The notes under the pieces are model-generated. The model was not told the origin of the DNA and made no database searches. It worked only from the letters and a program-made list of their open reading frames with translations. A stretch of DNA of 64,000 nt from Himantopus leucocephalus (Eukaryota > Chordata > Aves > Charadriiformes > Recurvirostridae): positions 49,925,530 to 49,989,529 of the forward strand of contig RSEF01000031.1 of assembly GCA_003993805.1 (NCBI GenBank), given 5' to 3'. The position numbers and the translations under genes were made by a program. Below are positions 38,784 through 53,100 of this stretch, piece after piece (positions within the stretch are counted from its first letter, which is position 1; every line of letters starts with the position of its first letter).

Positions 38784-41700
38784 TGCTATGTCTGGATCCT
38801 CAGGAAGGCAGCCTGGTATTTTATTTTTAAACTTTGGCTCCTGTTGCACAGCCCCACATATAATGGCTCCACTCCTGAAGGTTGGATAGTCTTCTGCTAT
38901 CAGTTTTCAAAGAAAAACAAAGCCATGCAAGGCAATACCACCAAGAGAACAGGAGCAAAGTTCTCTCCTAAAGATTTTCTTTCCCCCATAAAAAAAACAA
39001 GAGATCACAGAAAGATTAAGCCATCAGTGTCATTCCAACTTCCTGCTCCTGTATTCTTACAAGCTGCAGAATATTGTGCAAGTCCCAGTAACTGCTGTGC
39101 TTCCAGAGATTTCTCCAGTTTTTTATTTCTTGAAATTTGCTGGAGTTCTGCCAATTTTCCCCAGCTGAGGACCAGACCTTTATGTGGATCAGTACTTACT
39201 AAAGCCTTTTATTATGAAGTGGAGGGTCAAAATAGGAATAAGTTTCTCCTTACCTGAAAGCAGAACCTGCAATGGATCTTCAAGGTCTCAGAAGCTGAAG
39301 GAGGCAGAACCAGACTTGCTAATCATAGGACTGGTGCTACAGTTCACCCTTCCTGAAGAGCCCGCCCTTCAGATGTGTTCCAAAGATGACAAACTAACTT
39401 GTATCATATACCTCTAGCCACCTGCAGTACAAGATCATTTTGGCAGTGAAGCTTCACTGTCAAAAAAAAAGTGGTTTCCTTTTCAGCTGAGCACACAGGG
39501 TCTGTATCTGTAGACTTGATTACTAGAAGAAAGGAAACGTTCAAGTTAAAGACAAGAAGGCTCCTTTGCACCCATGCCTGGGAGAAAAGACTTTACACAG
39601 AATATGGGAGACAAATGGAGAGGGAGGAGTTTGCCAAGAGGAAGTTACCTTCTTATCTTAACTTTACTTAATTTCATGATGGAAGACAGCCACTAATCTC
39701 AGCGTTACTTACAGGTTAAAATAGTCACTCATTCCAAAACCAAGAAACAGAGGAAACAGCTCAGACCTCTTTCTCCTTCTTCATTCCTGAACTCCTTTGT
39801 TCTCCCATTGTCTTCTAACTCCTCCAGCTAGACTACTGCAATACAGACTTCTGAATCTTGAAAGCAGTCTTCCAAAACTGAAACTACAAATTAAGAACTG
39901 AAAACAATTTGTTAATTAGGGAATCAAAACTCTCCTTCATCCTGCTGTAGTAATTGGTTTACAAAGTTAAAAAGAAAAGCATTTACAGTGAGACCTCTAC
40001 TACAGCTTGACCTTCGAAACCAGGCTAATGTACCATTTTCCCAGAAACTGACTTGTTTGTGCATCAGTTATCAAAAAAAGAAGATCTAATGATAGTGCTT
40101 ATTGTTAAATTCTTTGATTAGCACAGAAGACAAAAAGAGCTAATCTCTAAGTTTTCTGGATGTATCATCCTTAACAGACCAAAGTCTAAGATTTTGAGAG
40201 ATGTCTAACAAAAAACTGAAACATGTTTCTACTGAAAGGGTTGAAACTCTTGAACCTACTGAAAAGCTTTCAAAATATAATTGGTGGGATAGCTCTAATA
40301 GAAAGTTAGGTTACTCTAGGAAATTAACATGTTGACAAACTCTGATTGGGTTTTTATGCCACAACCACCTCTGTGGTAACTGCAGGACCAAAGTCTCTAG
40401 TCCCTGTCTGTAAAACCCAGACTAAAGTTCTGGGTGGCCAAAGTGCTGGGTTGTAGAGTCCGGAGGAAACCAGAATTCTTCTGTTTGGGGCATTGACTGT
40501 CCTTTAGAAACCACAACCATTTCTTTTCCTCTGTTGAGCAACAGGAAAACAAACCTAATTTTTAAGAGGAAGGCAGCTTCCATCAACCTGGTCCAAAGAT
40601 TCCACTTTGAGAACAAAATGCAAATAATTTGTCCATAGTTTTAAGCCTAACACAGGGAAATGGAGGAAAACCCACTACGGATAATCAAGCCTAAACTGGT
40701 AACTACAAACCTGCAGTTAGCCTTATCATTTCACTTGACTTGGTTATTTCCTTCCCCTTTCTTTGCCAGGTGAGAAAGAGTTTTCTTGCATGTTCTGGTA
40801 AAACTCAATCACCTCTTTAGATTCCCTACACCTCCAAGTTACAGCATTCCCATCAGCTATTATTTAAGACAACTAATCCCTGACCTAACATGAGATAATG
40901 GCAGTGGGAGTCATCTTGCTGAAAGTTCAACTTCTACAACTAGACAGTTGTCCACATCCAACTCAATGGTAACAGTCTAAAGCCTGTCTCCCACCACAGC
41001 ATCTGAAGAGAAACTACACTTAGGCTTGATGCCTTAGGACTTTCTACAGAGTCCGTTAGTCATTCCAATAGCTCTTAATCTTTTTCCACTATTAAATTAG
41101 AAATAAAGAACTATTTATATAGCAAACATTTTCTAGTCTTAGATTCCAGCCACTGCATCTTGTTACAGCTTGGTACAGATTCCAGATTCCTGTAATATTG
41201 GACATAGCCTGGCAAATTAACTGCTTTTAGTCCTCTAAATGTCACTTCTGAAAACCTCTGAAAGGGAGGAATGGACTATCTGAAAGCTCTTACTGTGAAG
41301 AACGTTTTTCCAGACTTCAAATCATTACTATCCCCAGCATTTCCACACTCATTTTTACAGACATGCCAACTTCAGGAATGGATTTAGTATTTCAAGAGCG
41401 GCACTTGCACAGATCAGCAGGGGGACAACAGTATCTCCTGTGTTTATACATCTAAATGCTGTACTAGTCCACTTCACTATTCTAACCATTTTGAATGGTA
41501 TCTACCACTTTGCAGGATCACTGTTTTCTGATTCAAAAGGAAGACAGGACTCTTAAAAGTCCACATAGGCTACAAAGCCAAGATACTTCTTGAGTCACAG
41601 AGCATTTTCTGTTCCACATTTTCTATCTGTTACAGATATAAACTGAATGAGGAGCTTTTAGGTCTGATATGCTTTTAAATATAAATTACTGGTGTAGAGA

Positions 41701-44079
41701 ACAGAAGGAAAAAGGAAAAGTCTCTTTAAATCCTGTCAGATACCCTTCTTGTCTGACCTGTAGGATGCTTTTGTTTGCAATGGAATGGGTCCAAAATAAA
41801 AAGGAAAACCCTTGCTTTTCTCTTTGGGATCAAGGGCTGTCAAAGGCACAACACTGGTGTTATTTGTTTGATCCAAGGTCATTATGTACTTTGGTGATGG
41901 AAAGCCCCAAAAGTCTTTCCCAATACACTAGAAAAGCCAGTGGCAAATGAGACCTATGATTCCTCTGCACTCTCGGCATAAGGTTTTCTCATCCCATAGT
42001 CCCCCTCTCCTTGAGCTGCCAAAGCAGGCACCTCCATCTGGATAATCCCTGAGGAACTGACCCAATTGTCAATTGTCAATTCCCTTTTACTTGGAGGGAA
42101 AAAAGAAAAAAAGCACAAAAGGTGTTAGACTTAGATTTAAAGATTGTACAAACACATGGTTTGATGATTTCCCTTCTTCTGCTCCACTCCTTTGTGAACA
42201 TTTGATGACAGCCCAAAAATTTGCTGTTGTCTTTGAAGTATAATGGGTAAATTCCAAAATTCAACATTCAGCCACAGGAACTTCAGACATCCACCTTGCT
42301 TGACCTGAGGGATGACTGCGAAACCAAGCACATTGCCCTTGTCCAAAGTTTCACGCAAGCCAACCCTGCATGGTTCCTCCTACCTAGGCCATGATATAGC
42401 CTTTTTTGTGAAAACATTATCAGCTTTATGCTCTGTAAAGGGCTCTGACTTTTTAGAAAACAGTGATTGGTCCAACTGTCTTATATCTTAAGGAGTTCTA
42501 TTATTAAGAAAATAATTAAAACATCCCACAAAACAAAGTTAAGATCTGCTTAATATGAAGTCTGGAAATAGAACAGCTTCAAAGGATGGTTTTCTGAAGG
42601 TCTCCAAAACTAACGAAGGTCCTCTGCTGTGCCACCTAGTTCCTAAAGAGGTGAATAAGTAGAAGATAATAAGAAAGTCTCTTCCAGCCTTCACCGATAG
42701 ACAATTGACTTTTTGTCTCTGCTTAGCACCAGGCTGATACTACTTTTTCAGAAAGCGCTCACTTTCAGACCCAAATCTTTATCACTTGGGAGAATGCTCC
42801 TTGATTTATTTGTGAGATTTATGTCCACCCTGGAGATTTTTCCTCTTGTCCTCATACCCAGGCATTGTTTGAAAGCTCACTGAACTCTTTTCCAATAGAC
42901 ATTTTCAGAATATGTGTATTTCTGATCATCCCATCCAAATAACACAGATTTAGTTTAGACACAGTGTAACCATGATTGAATAAAGGAGGCAAAGCAGCTG
43001 TAAGAGTTCAAAAAGTTCAAAGTTCAGCCACTGAGCAACTACTATCGTTATTTCCTCTCCCCAACAGTAGTCTCTCTAGGTCAAAGCAGATGGAAACCCA
43101 TACCGAAGGTTCTGTTGAGTCAAATCCAGCATGGCACATCCTCTGGGATGGGTTTTAACTCTCTCCTAAGAATAACCAGAGTGAATTTTCACAATTGCTT
43201 TTGGATACTAAACATGCCAGTCATGACAGCTCATTCATCACACATTTAATAATTTCAACACAGGCTTCCACTCAAGGAGTCTGATGACTTTCTGATGTGC
43301 TTTTATAAGCGGGCTCCTAAAGCAGCATCTTCATCCCGACTGCACACTAATGATGGACTGTGTCAGCATCCTGTGGAACTAATTACTTCTCTTTTGAATT
43401 GACGTACCTTCTAAACAGTATGTGGGAGAACCAAGGATGGAAGGGATCTCATGGATCGCCAAGACTGTTTCTGTTATCAGACACAAATCAAATCTCCATT
43501 AACTTAAAGAAAGAAAAATAGCACGCTTGCTAAAGAAATGACAGCTATGGGTCCCTGAACCAAGAAAAGCTTGATTTTAAAGAAAACTGGTTCCATATGA
43601 AAGTATCCTGATCATGAGAAACCTAACTACTAGCAATTCTAGTCCCAGTGACCATGCAAAAAGGTAATACACAGAGATCTAACCAGCTATGATACTGATA
43701 GAACTTCTACACCCCTCCCTCTAAAGGATTAATTTCTCAGCTGAAATCCCCCTTGAGGCTGGAAGTCAAATATTATAGCTCTGGAATGTGAAGTAACCCT
43801 CAGTTCTGCCCAGCTTATCAAAAATCCTTATCCTGCTCCCTGTCTTCTCAAATTTCCTTAGCCTCATTATGCCTTTAAAAGGGGAGCTTGCTACTAAAAT
43901 CCCACTTGGGTTAATTTGGCTATGACAGCTTGACAGCTGGACCAAGAGAAACGGAAAGATTCTCTAAGCAGAAGACTACTCTGACTGTCCCAGTAATTTG
44001 ATCAGCCCAGCTTTCCCAGTGTAAAAATCGCATCAGGAACACCACTGAGGTATCCCAGAGCACACAGGTGAGTTATTCA

Positions 44080-44123
44080 GGGGAGAAAGGGGAAAGGGGA
44101 AAGGGGAAAGGGGAAAGGGGAAA
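44080..44123 (+). repeat. (GGGGAAA)n minisatellite
   Basis: Six runs of exactly four G separated by AAA (first spacer AGAAA), 44 bp, with a telomere-like look. The pattern satisfies the usual G-quadruplex rule on the plus strand. Confidence 0.9.
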
Positions 44124-47100
44124 ACTCTGAATTTCATCATGTACAGAAAAAGTCTTAAATCATTCTTTACTAGCAGGTCAGAATTAATTGGATTTCTACA
44201 CCCACTGAGCTTCCTTCAGGGTAGGCTTGGTCTGATATTCCAAGCCTGGAACATTTCGTCAGCTTCCTAATACCATTTTCTGGGCAGGCTACAGAAGGGA
44301 AAGTACTCGTTCAATACCAGTAGTCCATTGCCACACTTTCCTATTACAAGCTTGTCAGCCTGCCAGTGCAGAGAACTTCTAGAACTCCTGCTTGCTCTCT
44401 TCCCACAGAACACAAAGCAGCATATTCCTTCAGAAGCTCTATTCAACCTCCCTTTCTTCTCTATGAGCCTGCATCTTTGAGACAATGGATAAGAGGAGGC
44501 GGACCACTTCCTCCATTCATTTGCTCAGCCTGCTGAAGCGTCAGATCTGTCTGATCTTGCAGTAGAAGCATTATCCTTTGTTCTGATCAGGTTGCACAAA
44601 TAGCTGTGCTTGTGTCAGTCCCCAGAGCAGAGATTTTTTTCATGACCAATATGACTACAGCTCATTCAACACATTGTGTCCTACTAAAAATATTGCAGTT
44701 TGTTTTCCCCCAGATCCAGGAGTTCTACAAAAATACCATTCAGTGGTACTAAGAAAGAAGGGGAAACTGTAATGCCGTCACTACATATATCCTAGCCAAA
44801 TAAGCCAAAATATCCAAAGCCTCACCAAATGAGTCCCAGAGTCACGAGAAGCACACGAAGGGACTCAAGTTGAAGGAGTTACAGGGATACAAGATGATTA
44901 CGACTCCCAAGACATCCCATCACTTCTCTGCAAAGCAGGCGCTCCCCATGCTGATCAGCAACAGCTGCCTTTACAGGTCCTGACAGCTTACTTCTTCCCA
45001 CACAGACAAATTGGGCTGGCCGCAGCCACCCCCACCGCTGTCGTGACATACCTTTGCCCAGAATTCACACCTGGACTGCTTGCAAGCCATCTGCAACTGA
45101 AGAGACACAGGTTAGTCACTGCCAGGTTATATGAATATTCAAAGTAGTACGTCTGGTAAGCAGTTCAGTTTCCCACACTGACAGAAGAATAATAAATCAC
45201 CACATCTACCGATAGAGTGATGAGCTCTCAAAAGGTTACAGAACATGGCTTTAATTTTCCCTCCCCCCTATTCTACCATAATGCACACTGCTTATGAAAA
45301 CAGTTCTTACTGCACAACCTTCCTTTTCCTAGGGCAGAAAAATCAAATTAACCAGAAAGCACAGCCTATAGGTTCTTCAGAATTTCAGCCTATCAGAAAG
45401 TACTCGTTCAGGTTGGAGGTTGAACTTTATCTAGTACCTCCAAATTTCTTATATTTTTGCCTAAATGTAAGTACGTATGCTGTGTCGTCTGTGATACCTG
45501 GTAAAAGCTTGAATCCCCATTTCTGGCTTCTAGCCAGCATTTAAAGAGGAAAAAAATTTGCTTATCCATGGTTTGCAATGAAAAAAACACCTACCACGGG
45601 GGAAAAATCCTCCTGCCTTTGGCCAAATCTAATCTAATCTTTCCTCACAGCTATAGTATCACTCCGAGTGCTTCACTCCCTAACTAGCTTTACATATGGA
45701 GCACAGGGAATTACTGATACAAACCTTTAAGGCCAGTCTGAAAAAAACACATAAACAGGTCTGATTAACCCTCCTGAGTTTGCAATCAGAATCCATACAG
45801 TATCATGAAGATACTGTCATTTTTAGTAACTACAATACCCTCCAAAATGCAATAGCATTATATGATTTCTGTTTCATAAAGGCTTTGACTTTCCTTCTAT
45901 TATCCCAGTCTTGCTTTAGCACATATTTTATATTAGAGTGCGTTCCAGGAGGCATATGGCAATAGAACTAGGTCAACCATTAACCAAATAACAGGAAGCT
46001 GCTCTGCAGAGCACACCCTTCAAAGCTTGCTTAATGAGCTAGCTCTTCAGAATGTGTCCTTCAGTAAGGTTGAAACTAACAGTTCCACGGGATTTTCTTT
46101 AAAGCCACAAGGTCACCCAAGTTAGGCAGCTTCTGGACATGACAGACTCTGAACAGCCTTCCTGAAGTGTAAAGGCATCTAAGTCACATGTTAAGAGATG
46201 AAGAACACTCCACAATCATCCATGGGTCACTGAACATCAGGAACCAGTTCCAATGATTTCTTCATTTTATCAGCAAGCAGAACCCATCCCATCGTTAATC
46301 TACTCCCACAATTTCAGCAAAGAACACAGGAATTTGCCTTTGTAGCACTTGTGGGGAAGCATATGATCAATAGATAAAGAGTTAACATCTCTCTGCCTCC
46401 TTCCATGCTTCCCTTTCAGAGGATGGCAAATTATTCCAAACACTTGTACAGTTTGAAAAAAATGGTTGGTATTAAGGCTTGTAAGTCAGTGTCTGACTAA
46501 ATTCTTCATGTTCTGTTTTCCCCTTGATCTTGTTGAGATACGTACAGGATTTAACATGGTCTGTCAAATCAGGGAGAAAAAAAACTCCAATATCATTGTT
46601 GATACCTCCATTTGTTCCATCTCAATCTTACCAATTGCTTCCACTAAATCTCACATTCCATACTGTTATGCAACCATAGAAGCCCAGGCTTCAAATATAA
46701 GTTGTTAGGACTCAAAGAAGCATCAAGTGCCAAGGAACAGAATTCATGAGTAACATGGAGGTTAGAAAAAGTTCTGATTCATATTATACTGCTAAGGAAG
46801 TAGTAGAGATGGCCTGATCAAATTGTTTTTAAAGAAATAAAACACAAACACTTGTCAGCACTCTACTTGAAAAGAATTTTGCATACAACAGACTGATATC
46901 CACACACAACTGTTGCAATAATATGATAAACCAACAGTCATGTACCACAAAGCAGTATCCACTTTTCAAACTCAAAAAAGTCACCATCAAGCTATGTGAC
47001 TACAGTCAAATCTTGACACTAAACATACACAGGTATTAATATTAATTTTCCAATACCCTAAGAAAAATGGATACAGCCTCTTACCTCTTTATCATAGTCT

Positions 47101-50100
47101 TTCTTTTGGACAATGTTTCTACAAAATATTCAGAGATCTTGCAGTCATTATTTGCGTAAACAAAACCAACACCAAGAAGTCCTCTCTACACCACTGCCAG
47201 TGGTAGACTTATGTTTCTCCATCATTTCTAATAGGAAAGTGTGCTGTAAACATATGTATGTATCAAGAGTTTCCCAAGTAGTCCACATCTATCCTTGTGA
47301 TAGCAAATATAAAACAAAAAAAGGCAAAAAACCCACACAACTATGCCCAACAGACATTCTCCTACTAGTGCCACCATAACCGAAAACTTCTCTGTAACCT
47401 GATGTTTATGAGATGGGAACTCAAGTCCATCTTTCTGGTGCTAGATCCTGCTGGTCTACCAGATAAATAATTCCAGTTCCTAATTATCAGACACAGGAAA
47501 TGATGAGGCATCCATGATGACAGAGAAAACAGTCAGTGTGTGTGATCATATGTCCCTGCAGATTGCTTTGTATCTTAAGCGACAGCTCCTTGCTGAAACA
47601 GGCTAACTCAGTGGATGACTGCCAAGCACGCTGTGGTGAGATTATCATCTTAGTAGTTATTTATAATAAACTATCTTCGGCAAGTAGCACCTTTTTCGGT
47701 ATGAAAAAGTCAAGGACAGTGTGTTTTCTTTGCAGTATAGAGATGTTCTATGAGAAAAGGTGCAGACAAAATCTAGAAGCATTACTCACTTGCATATGAA
47801 GAAACACTTCTGATGAACATTCTCCAGTGTGTTCAACACTACTAGAAAAACCACAAAATTACCAGCTACTAGAAAATAAAACCTGCAAGGGAAATTACAT
47901 GGACAGACACAACAGAGCGACCATACCTTAGAAAAAGTCTCTTGATTTGCCTGCATCCTCAATACTTCTGATGCTGAAACAGCTATCACAACATGGAGTT
48001 ATCTATGGAACCAAGAAAAAGTTCTGCCCTGAGAGATGGTGTTCAAGTTTCACATAATTCTTCTGTGCCATTTCTCTGAAAGTGCCCTATGCAGAAGTGC
48101 TAGACTCCCATAGTTTCAACTAAAAAAATCTCCTGAATGGGGCCAGTAGAGCAAGGAGGACTGCGTAAGGATGAAGTTACTGCAGAACAGAGCAAACAGT
48201 CTTCACACACAAGCCACGTTTTATATGCATCCCCTCCTCCTATCACCAAATTGCAACTGGGAAAACATACCTGTGGGTTGACTACTCCCAAACTCCCACT
48301 CCAGTTCTTAGGAACATATGAAGAAAGTCATACCTTTGCAGGGCTACCACAGAACAGCATCTAAGACAAGGATTCATTCAAGGGGAGCTGTAATATTATT
48401 TTTTTAAAATCCTGCTGAACAGGCAATAGAAACTAGGCAAGCTCTGATTATGAAGTTCCGCTCTGCCATGCCCATCAGGAAGCAAGCTCTGGTATTCTAG
48501 AGCTTCCCAGGTTGCAGCTACAGCAAGATATCTCCAAATGTTTGCGGGGGAAAAAAAACCGAACAACAAAAAAATGGAAACCAGTTGACCAGTCTATGAC
48601 TGAGCTGACAGAAGACGTATCACTAGACTTTTAAGTCCATAGGATGCCTAGCAATCTTATTTAGAAATTCTTTTTCTGCAGATTTAGAGAGTCACGTAAC
48701 AGTATTTGGCTCTTTAAAAAATGGTGTCACAGTAATTTGCCACTGGCTTTAACCAAACAGGAAAAAGAAATTCTAATAGGACATTCCTGCTAAAAAGAAA
48801 GCAGAGACAATTACAACAGCTTTCTACAATTTCTTAGTAATTACAGAGTTTCAAAGTATACACAGTATCACTTGCAGTATTTCATACCTTTCTTCATCTC
48901 ACAGCTGCAGTACAATGTTCTCAAATGGTTACAGCTTTTGAACAAACTGTCTCTGCACTAAAGCCAAAAGGATCTACAATGAAACTTCATCTGAAGCTCA
49001 GGACTTTCACATGACTGAACTCCTCTCTTTCTCCAGATCTGCTTAGCCCTTCAGCCTCCCCCCAGCCCTTTTTATAATCCATCAGACATGCTTCTGGAGT
49101 GCACTTCACTTGTTTAAAAAAAACAAACAGGTTCAAAAAGAGAACAAAATTAAACCCTGCTGGGCTGAAGTCTTCAGATGACAAAGCAGAAGGTAATCAT
49201 TTAATACCAAGTATGAAAGCAGCATAAAAGGACAAGATGCAGAGGGGAAAAATCTATTTAGGCTTCCTGCACTGGCATGAAATGGCTGCTTTCCTTCTTA
49301 CTGCCAGCTCCCATGCCTCATGTTGACATTACACATCCTGTACTGTAGATCCACCCCCATGCTGATGCTTGCCCAACAGAATTATCTCCTGCGTCACAGC
49401 AGTGGTAACAGAACTGCTGGCTCTGCAGATCTGAAAGCACCATTTCAATGCTTAATACATGCAGCAACTGGACACACTACCAGATATTATGGGTTGGTTT
49501 GTGGCACTCTCAGCGCTGTATCAGTTGGCCTAACCTTCTGTTAACCAAATGGTCTGTTCTCCCCTTGGGACCAAACCATTAAACTTTATTTTATTAATTT
49601 CTACCAAAATGCAGGGACAGTTTACAGCACTTGTGTCTGGTCTATCTCCAACAGGGTTGCTAAGATGAAAATGACCTAAAAATAACTGGAAATGCTGCTT
49701 CACACCAACAGAGAACAAGATCTTTTGGAGTAAATACTTAAATGATTGCCAGATGAACTACCATAGCAGTATGAACCACATGGATAGCAACTTGTATTAT
49801 CTACACATATGCAAAGGTACACACTCCTATCATTGTGAAAGGACTTAGGTTGTATTTTCCCTGATCCAAAGCACCTCTGTCTTGAATAGGCAATTACCAT
49901 ATTAGTATCTACTCAAACCAATCCCTTAATAGAAAAAAAAAAAAAAGTATGGAAACCCATGGCTTCCAGAAACACCACAGTTAGTGATGGCACTCCAGAA
50001 CACATGAACATCAGCTACAGGCAGCACAGCAACATGAACGTTCTCACTAAAACACCCACAAACTCATACAAAATCATACTTCAGGGACACGCCAGCATTA

Positions 50101-53100
50101 ACTGAAGTCAAACTTGAGTATAACATACATGGTCCCCCTGTCAAAATATAAAGAGTGAGAATGTAAGAAAAGGAGCACATGAATGAAAATGAAATTATCT
50201 AATGCATAAGCTCCCGTTGGCTCTTGCAAATCAGCTACAACCATGCCCTCACATGCAACTACAAATGAACATCTCATGTATGTAGGTGGTAGTTGTTGAA
50301 AGCTAAGGGCATCTTCTATTCAAGATGTATTTTCCAAACACCTCCCTGGAAACTCCACAAGAATTAGTCCATGCAGCTAAGGATTTGATCTTCAAATGTT
50401 TACTCACAGGAGTAGCTGCAGTGAAATTCAAAATCAGATCACAAAAATTATTCACATGAATAGGCTTTTACAGTATAAGGGCTTTAGCCCCCATCTTCTA
50501 TTATCTGCCAAATGTAGTACAGTAACAAGAAAATGCAATGGTAGCTGAGGTCTGACCTATTAAAAAGCCTTTGTTAACGTTCCTAACAGTGGCAGCGAGG
50601 ATTTATTAAATAAATAAATAAAGTGTACATGCCTGCACACAAAACAAAATCCCGGGAATGTAAGAAAAATCCTGTAAAAGTTGCAGTTTTGCTGCCTTCC
50701 AAAGAAAATAGGAAGCCAATCCACATAAAATCTAACCATAATAAATCATTAAAATCTGTTCTTCATGGCTACCACTACACTGCAGTGCTTCCAAAGCAAG
50801 GCTGGATTCACTGTTCAGATTGCTGTATGCATGAATTTGCCTGAGGCAGTCTTCTCAACCTAAAGCTCAAAATCTCTGCAGGCCAGGGTGTCAAATATGT
50901 TTAAATAGGACAGCACTGCTATTATCCAACTTCCCACATGTGACTAACTTCTGATGTGGAAGGAGATCACAAAACATCTTCTTCACACCACTTGGGCAAC
51001 TACAACAGTCTTTTGGTCATCCATTACTAAAATTCTTACTCAGACACGAATAACCCTCCAATCTGGATGTCAACAGATCAGCAGGCATTGCCTTCAGCTC
51101 ATAAGCAGGCTGCTTATTTCACCTGTAAAGAGGATTAGATGTCTTCAGCACATCAAGGAAACAACCATGAGAACAGACTGAGTGGCATTTTAGCCCCATC
51201 TATCTTTAAAATTTCCCCAAAGAGCAGGATTATTTTTTTTGTCCCATTTAAGTTACTACCTCATCATCATATGACTGGCCTCCACTGCCATGACATACAA
51301 AACTTCAGTATATGGTGACAGGCCCCCCAGAAAGTCATTCCACAACCTGAAACATCATCTACCCTTCAAACACACTAAAAATAGATTGCTCACCCCCTTG
51401 AGGTCTCAGCAGCCCATCTGATATTACAGTACAGTATTAACAAACCTATGTAGACACAAATTCTTAAAATAAATATCTTCAGAGATAAGACCAGAATACC
51501 AGCAAGCAAATTATATTCCTGTACACCACTGAAGTAACATGGGTGAACCCATGGAAGCACTGAAGAACCATGGAGGGCAATGAGCATTTCATGTTCATTT
51601 TGCAAGAGCACACCACATGCAACCTTTGGTCAACCTGTCTGTCATCCTGCCAAGCAACTTCTGACTCAAGGCTTTTGGTCTGAAAGACATTTTCTGAGTG
51701 CAACCTCAGCAGTTTTTATGTGGTTCCTTGGGAGAACAGGCTGAAAATCTTTTATTCCTTCCCCGCTCCACAGTTGAAGGAAAGCAGCACATTTGTAGAG
51801 GGTGTAGAATGGAAAATTCATTGTAGTATGTTATCACCTCTGTAATCCGATCATTTAGAAATAATTCAGGTTTACTCATTTATTCATGCAGCTGGGAAAC
51901 CCAAATATATTGAGTCACTCTTTCAGCAGCTCCAATGAGTAGTACAGTTATGCCCTTGGAGCCAGGGATTTCAGAAGGTCTCACACATGCACAGATAACC
52001 TGGCAGGAGAACCTGCACGCTCCTGAGAAACCACAGCTTCTTCTGAACAGACCAAGCTGGAAACAGATCAGGAGCCAGCATCACCAAAATGTAAAATACA
52101 TGAATCCTGCAAGCCTCAAGCTGAGAGCCATCATATATGCTGATTCACAACATGGCCTTCATTCACATTTACCTCCAGAAGGCCTGATAAAGTCCTCCTC
52201 TCCCCAGGTCCTGGGGCTATTGCACAGTGGGCTGTTTTACACCATATGCTTGATCACAGAACCTGACCTCTATACGACCCGTCATAGCTGAAAGCTGATA
52301 TGCTTTCTCCCCACTGCCCTCCCCCAACAAAGATAAAAGGTCATTTAGACCAAAAGTAACCGGTCCACACTGACTTCAAGTTACATGAATTCAACTTTTG
52401 GGATGCACTCCTGGCCAGGAACCCAAACCCCTTCTTGCAGGTCTGCAAGCCACAACCATATGAGAGGGCAGGACCAATTCAGCAGTCAAGAAACTAATTA
52501 ACCAGGCTGAGAGCTGTCTGGCTGCTCTCAATTTTCCATCAGCCATTTGTTAACATTTTTACACTTGTCAAGTTATTTAGCTGAGCATGACAGAAGCACA
52601 GTTTCAGAGCCCACCAGTGCTGGAAGTCCTGTATCCTGCAGCCAGAGCCACACAGATGTAGACAAGGAAGGGAAAAACTGAAATGCAAGATCAGAGCTTG
52701 CAATCAAATAAGGAGAGAAAGCATTCCAATTTTTTTCATATTGACATTTATTTATTTTCCTGACAGTACCTGTTGTCACACAACACAGAAGAAAACAGGA
52801 TGACTCCTAATGGCCATTGTCTTCCAGACTTGGCTGCATTACCAACTAAACTAAGTAGATACTGTATATATGGTTAGTCTCTTCTTCCGTACTCACCACA
52901 AGCAGCAACACACCTGAGAACAAATGATCAGTCAGAATGACAGCAGTGACATAGAAACAAAGTGGCAGGTAACTCCAGTTCCCATCTCCCAAGTATTTGC
53001 AAACAGCAGGGGAGGTCTGCTCCGGTCTCACACACCAGAACCACTGCAAAAGGAGATTATTCTTTTCTTATCTGCATATTGGTTTGTTTCAACATACATG

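Larger units (their letters stand above)
27151..44079 (-). other. ZNF462 intron 1, middle part
   Basis: About 17 kb of AT-rich intronic DNA. I saw only short simple repeats ((CA)n near 32398, (TG)n near 38763, a 14 bp triplication at 34742) and no credible coding exon, RNA gene or intact transposon. Diverged CR1-like scraps may be present (for example near 28.94 kb) but could not be supported. Confidence 0.65.
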
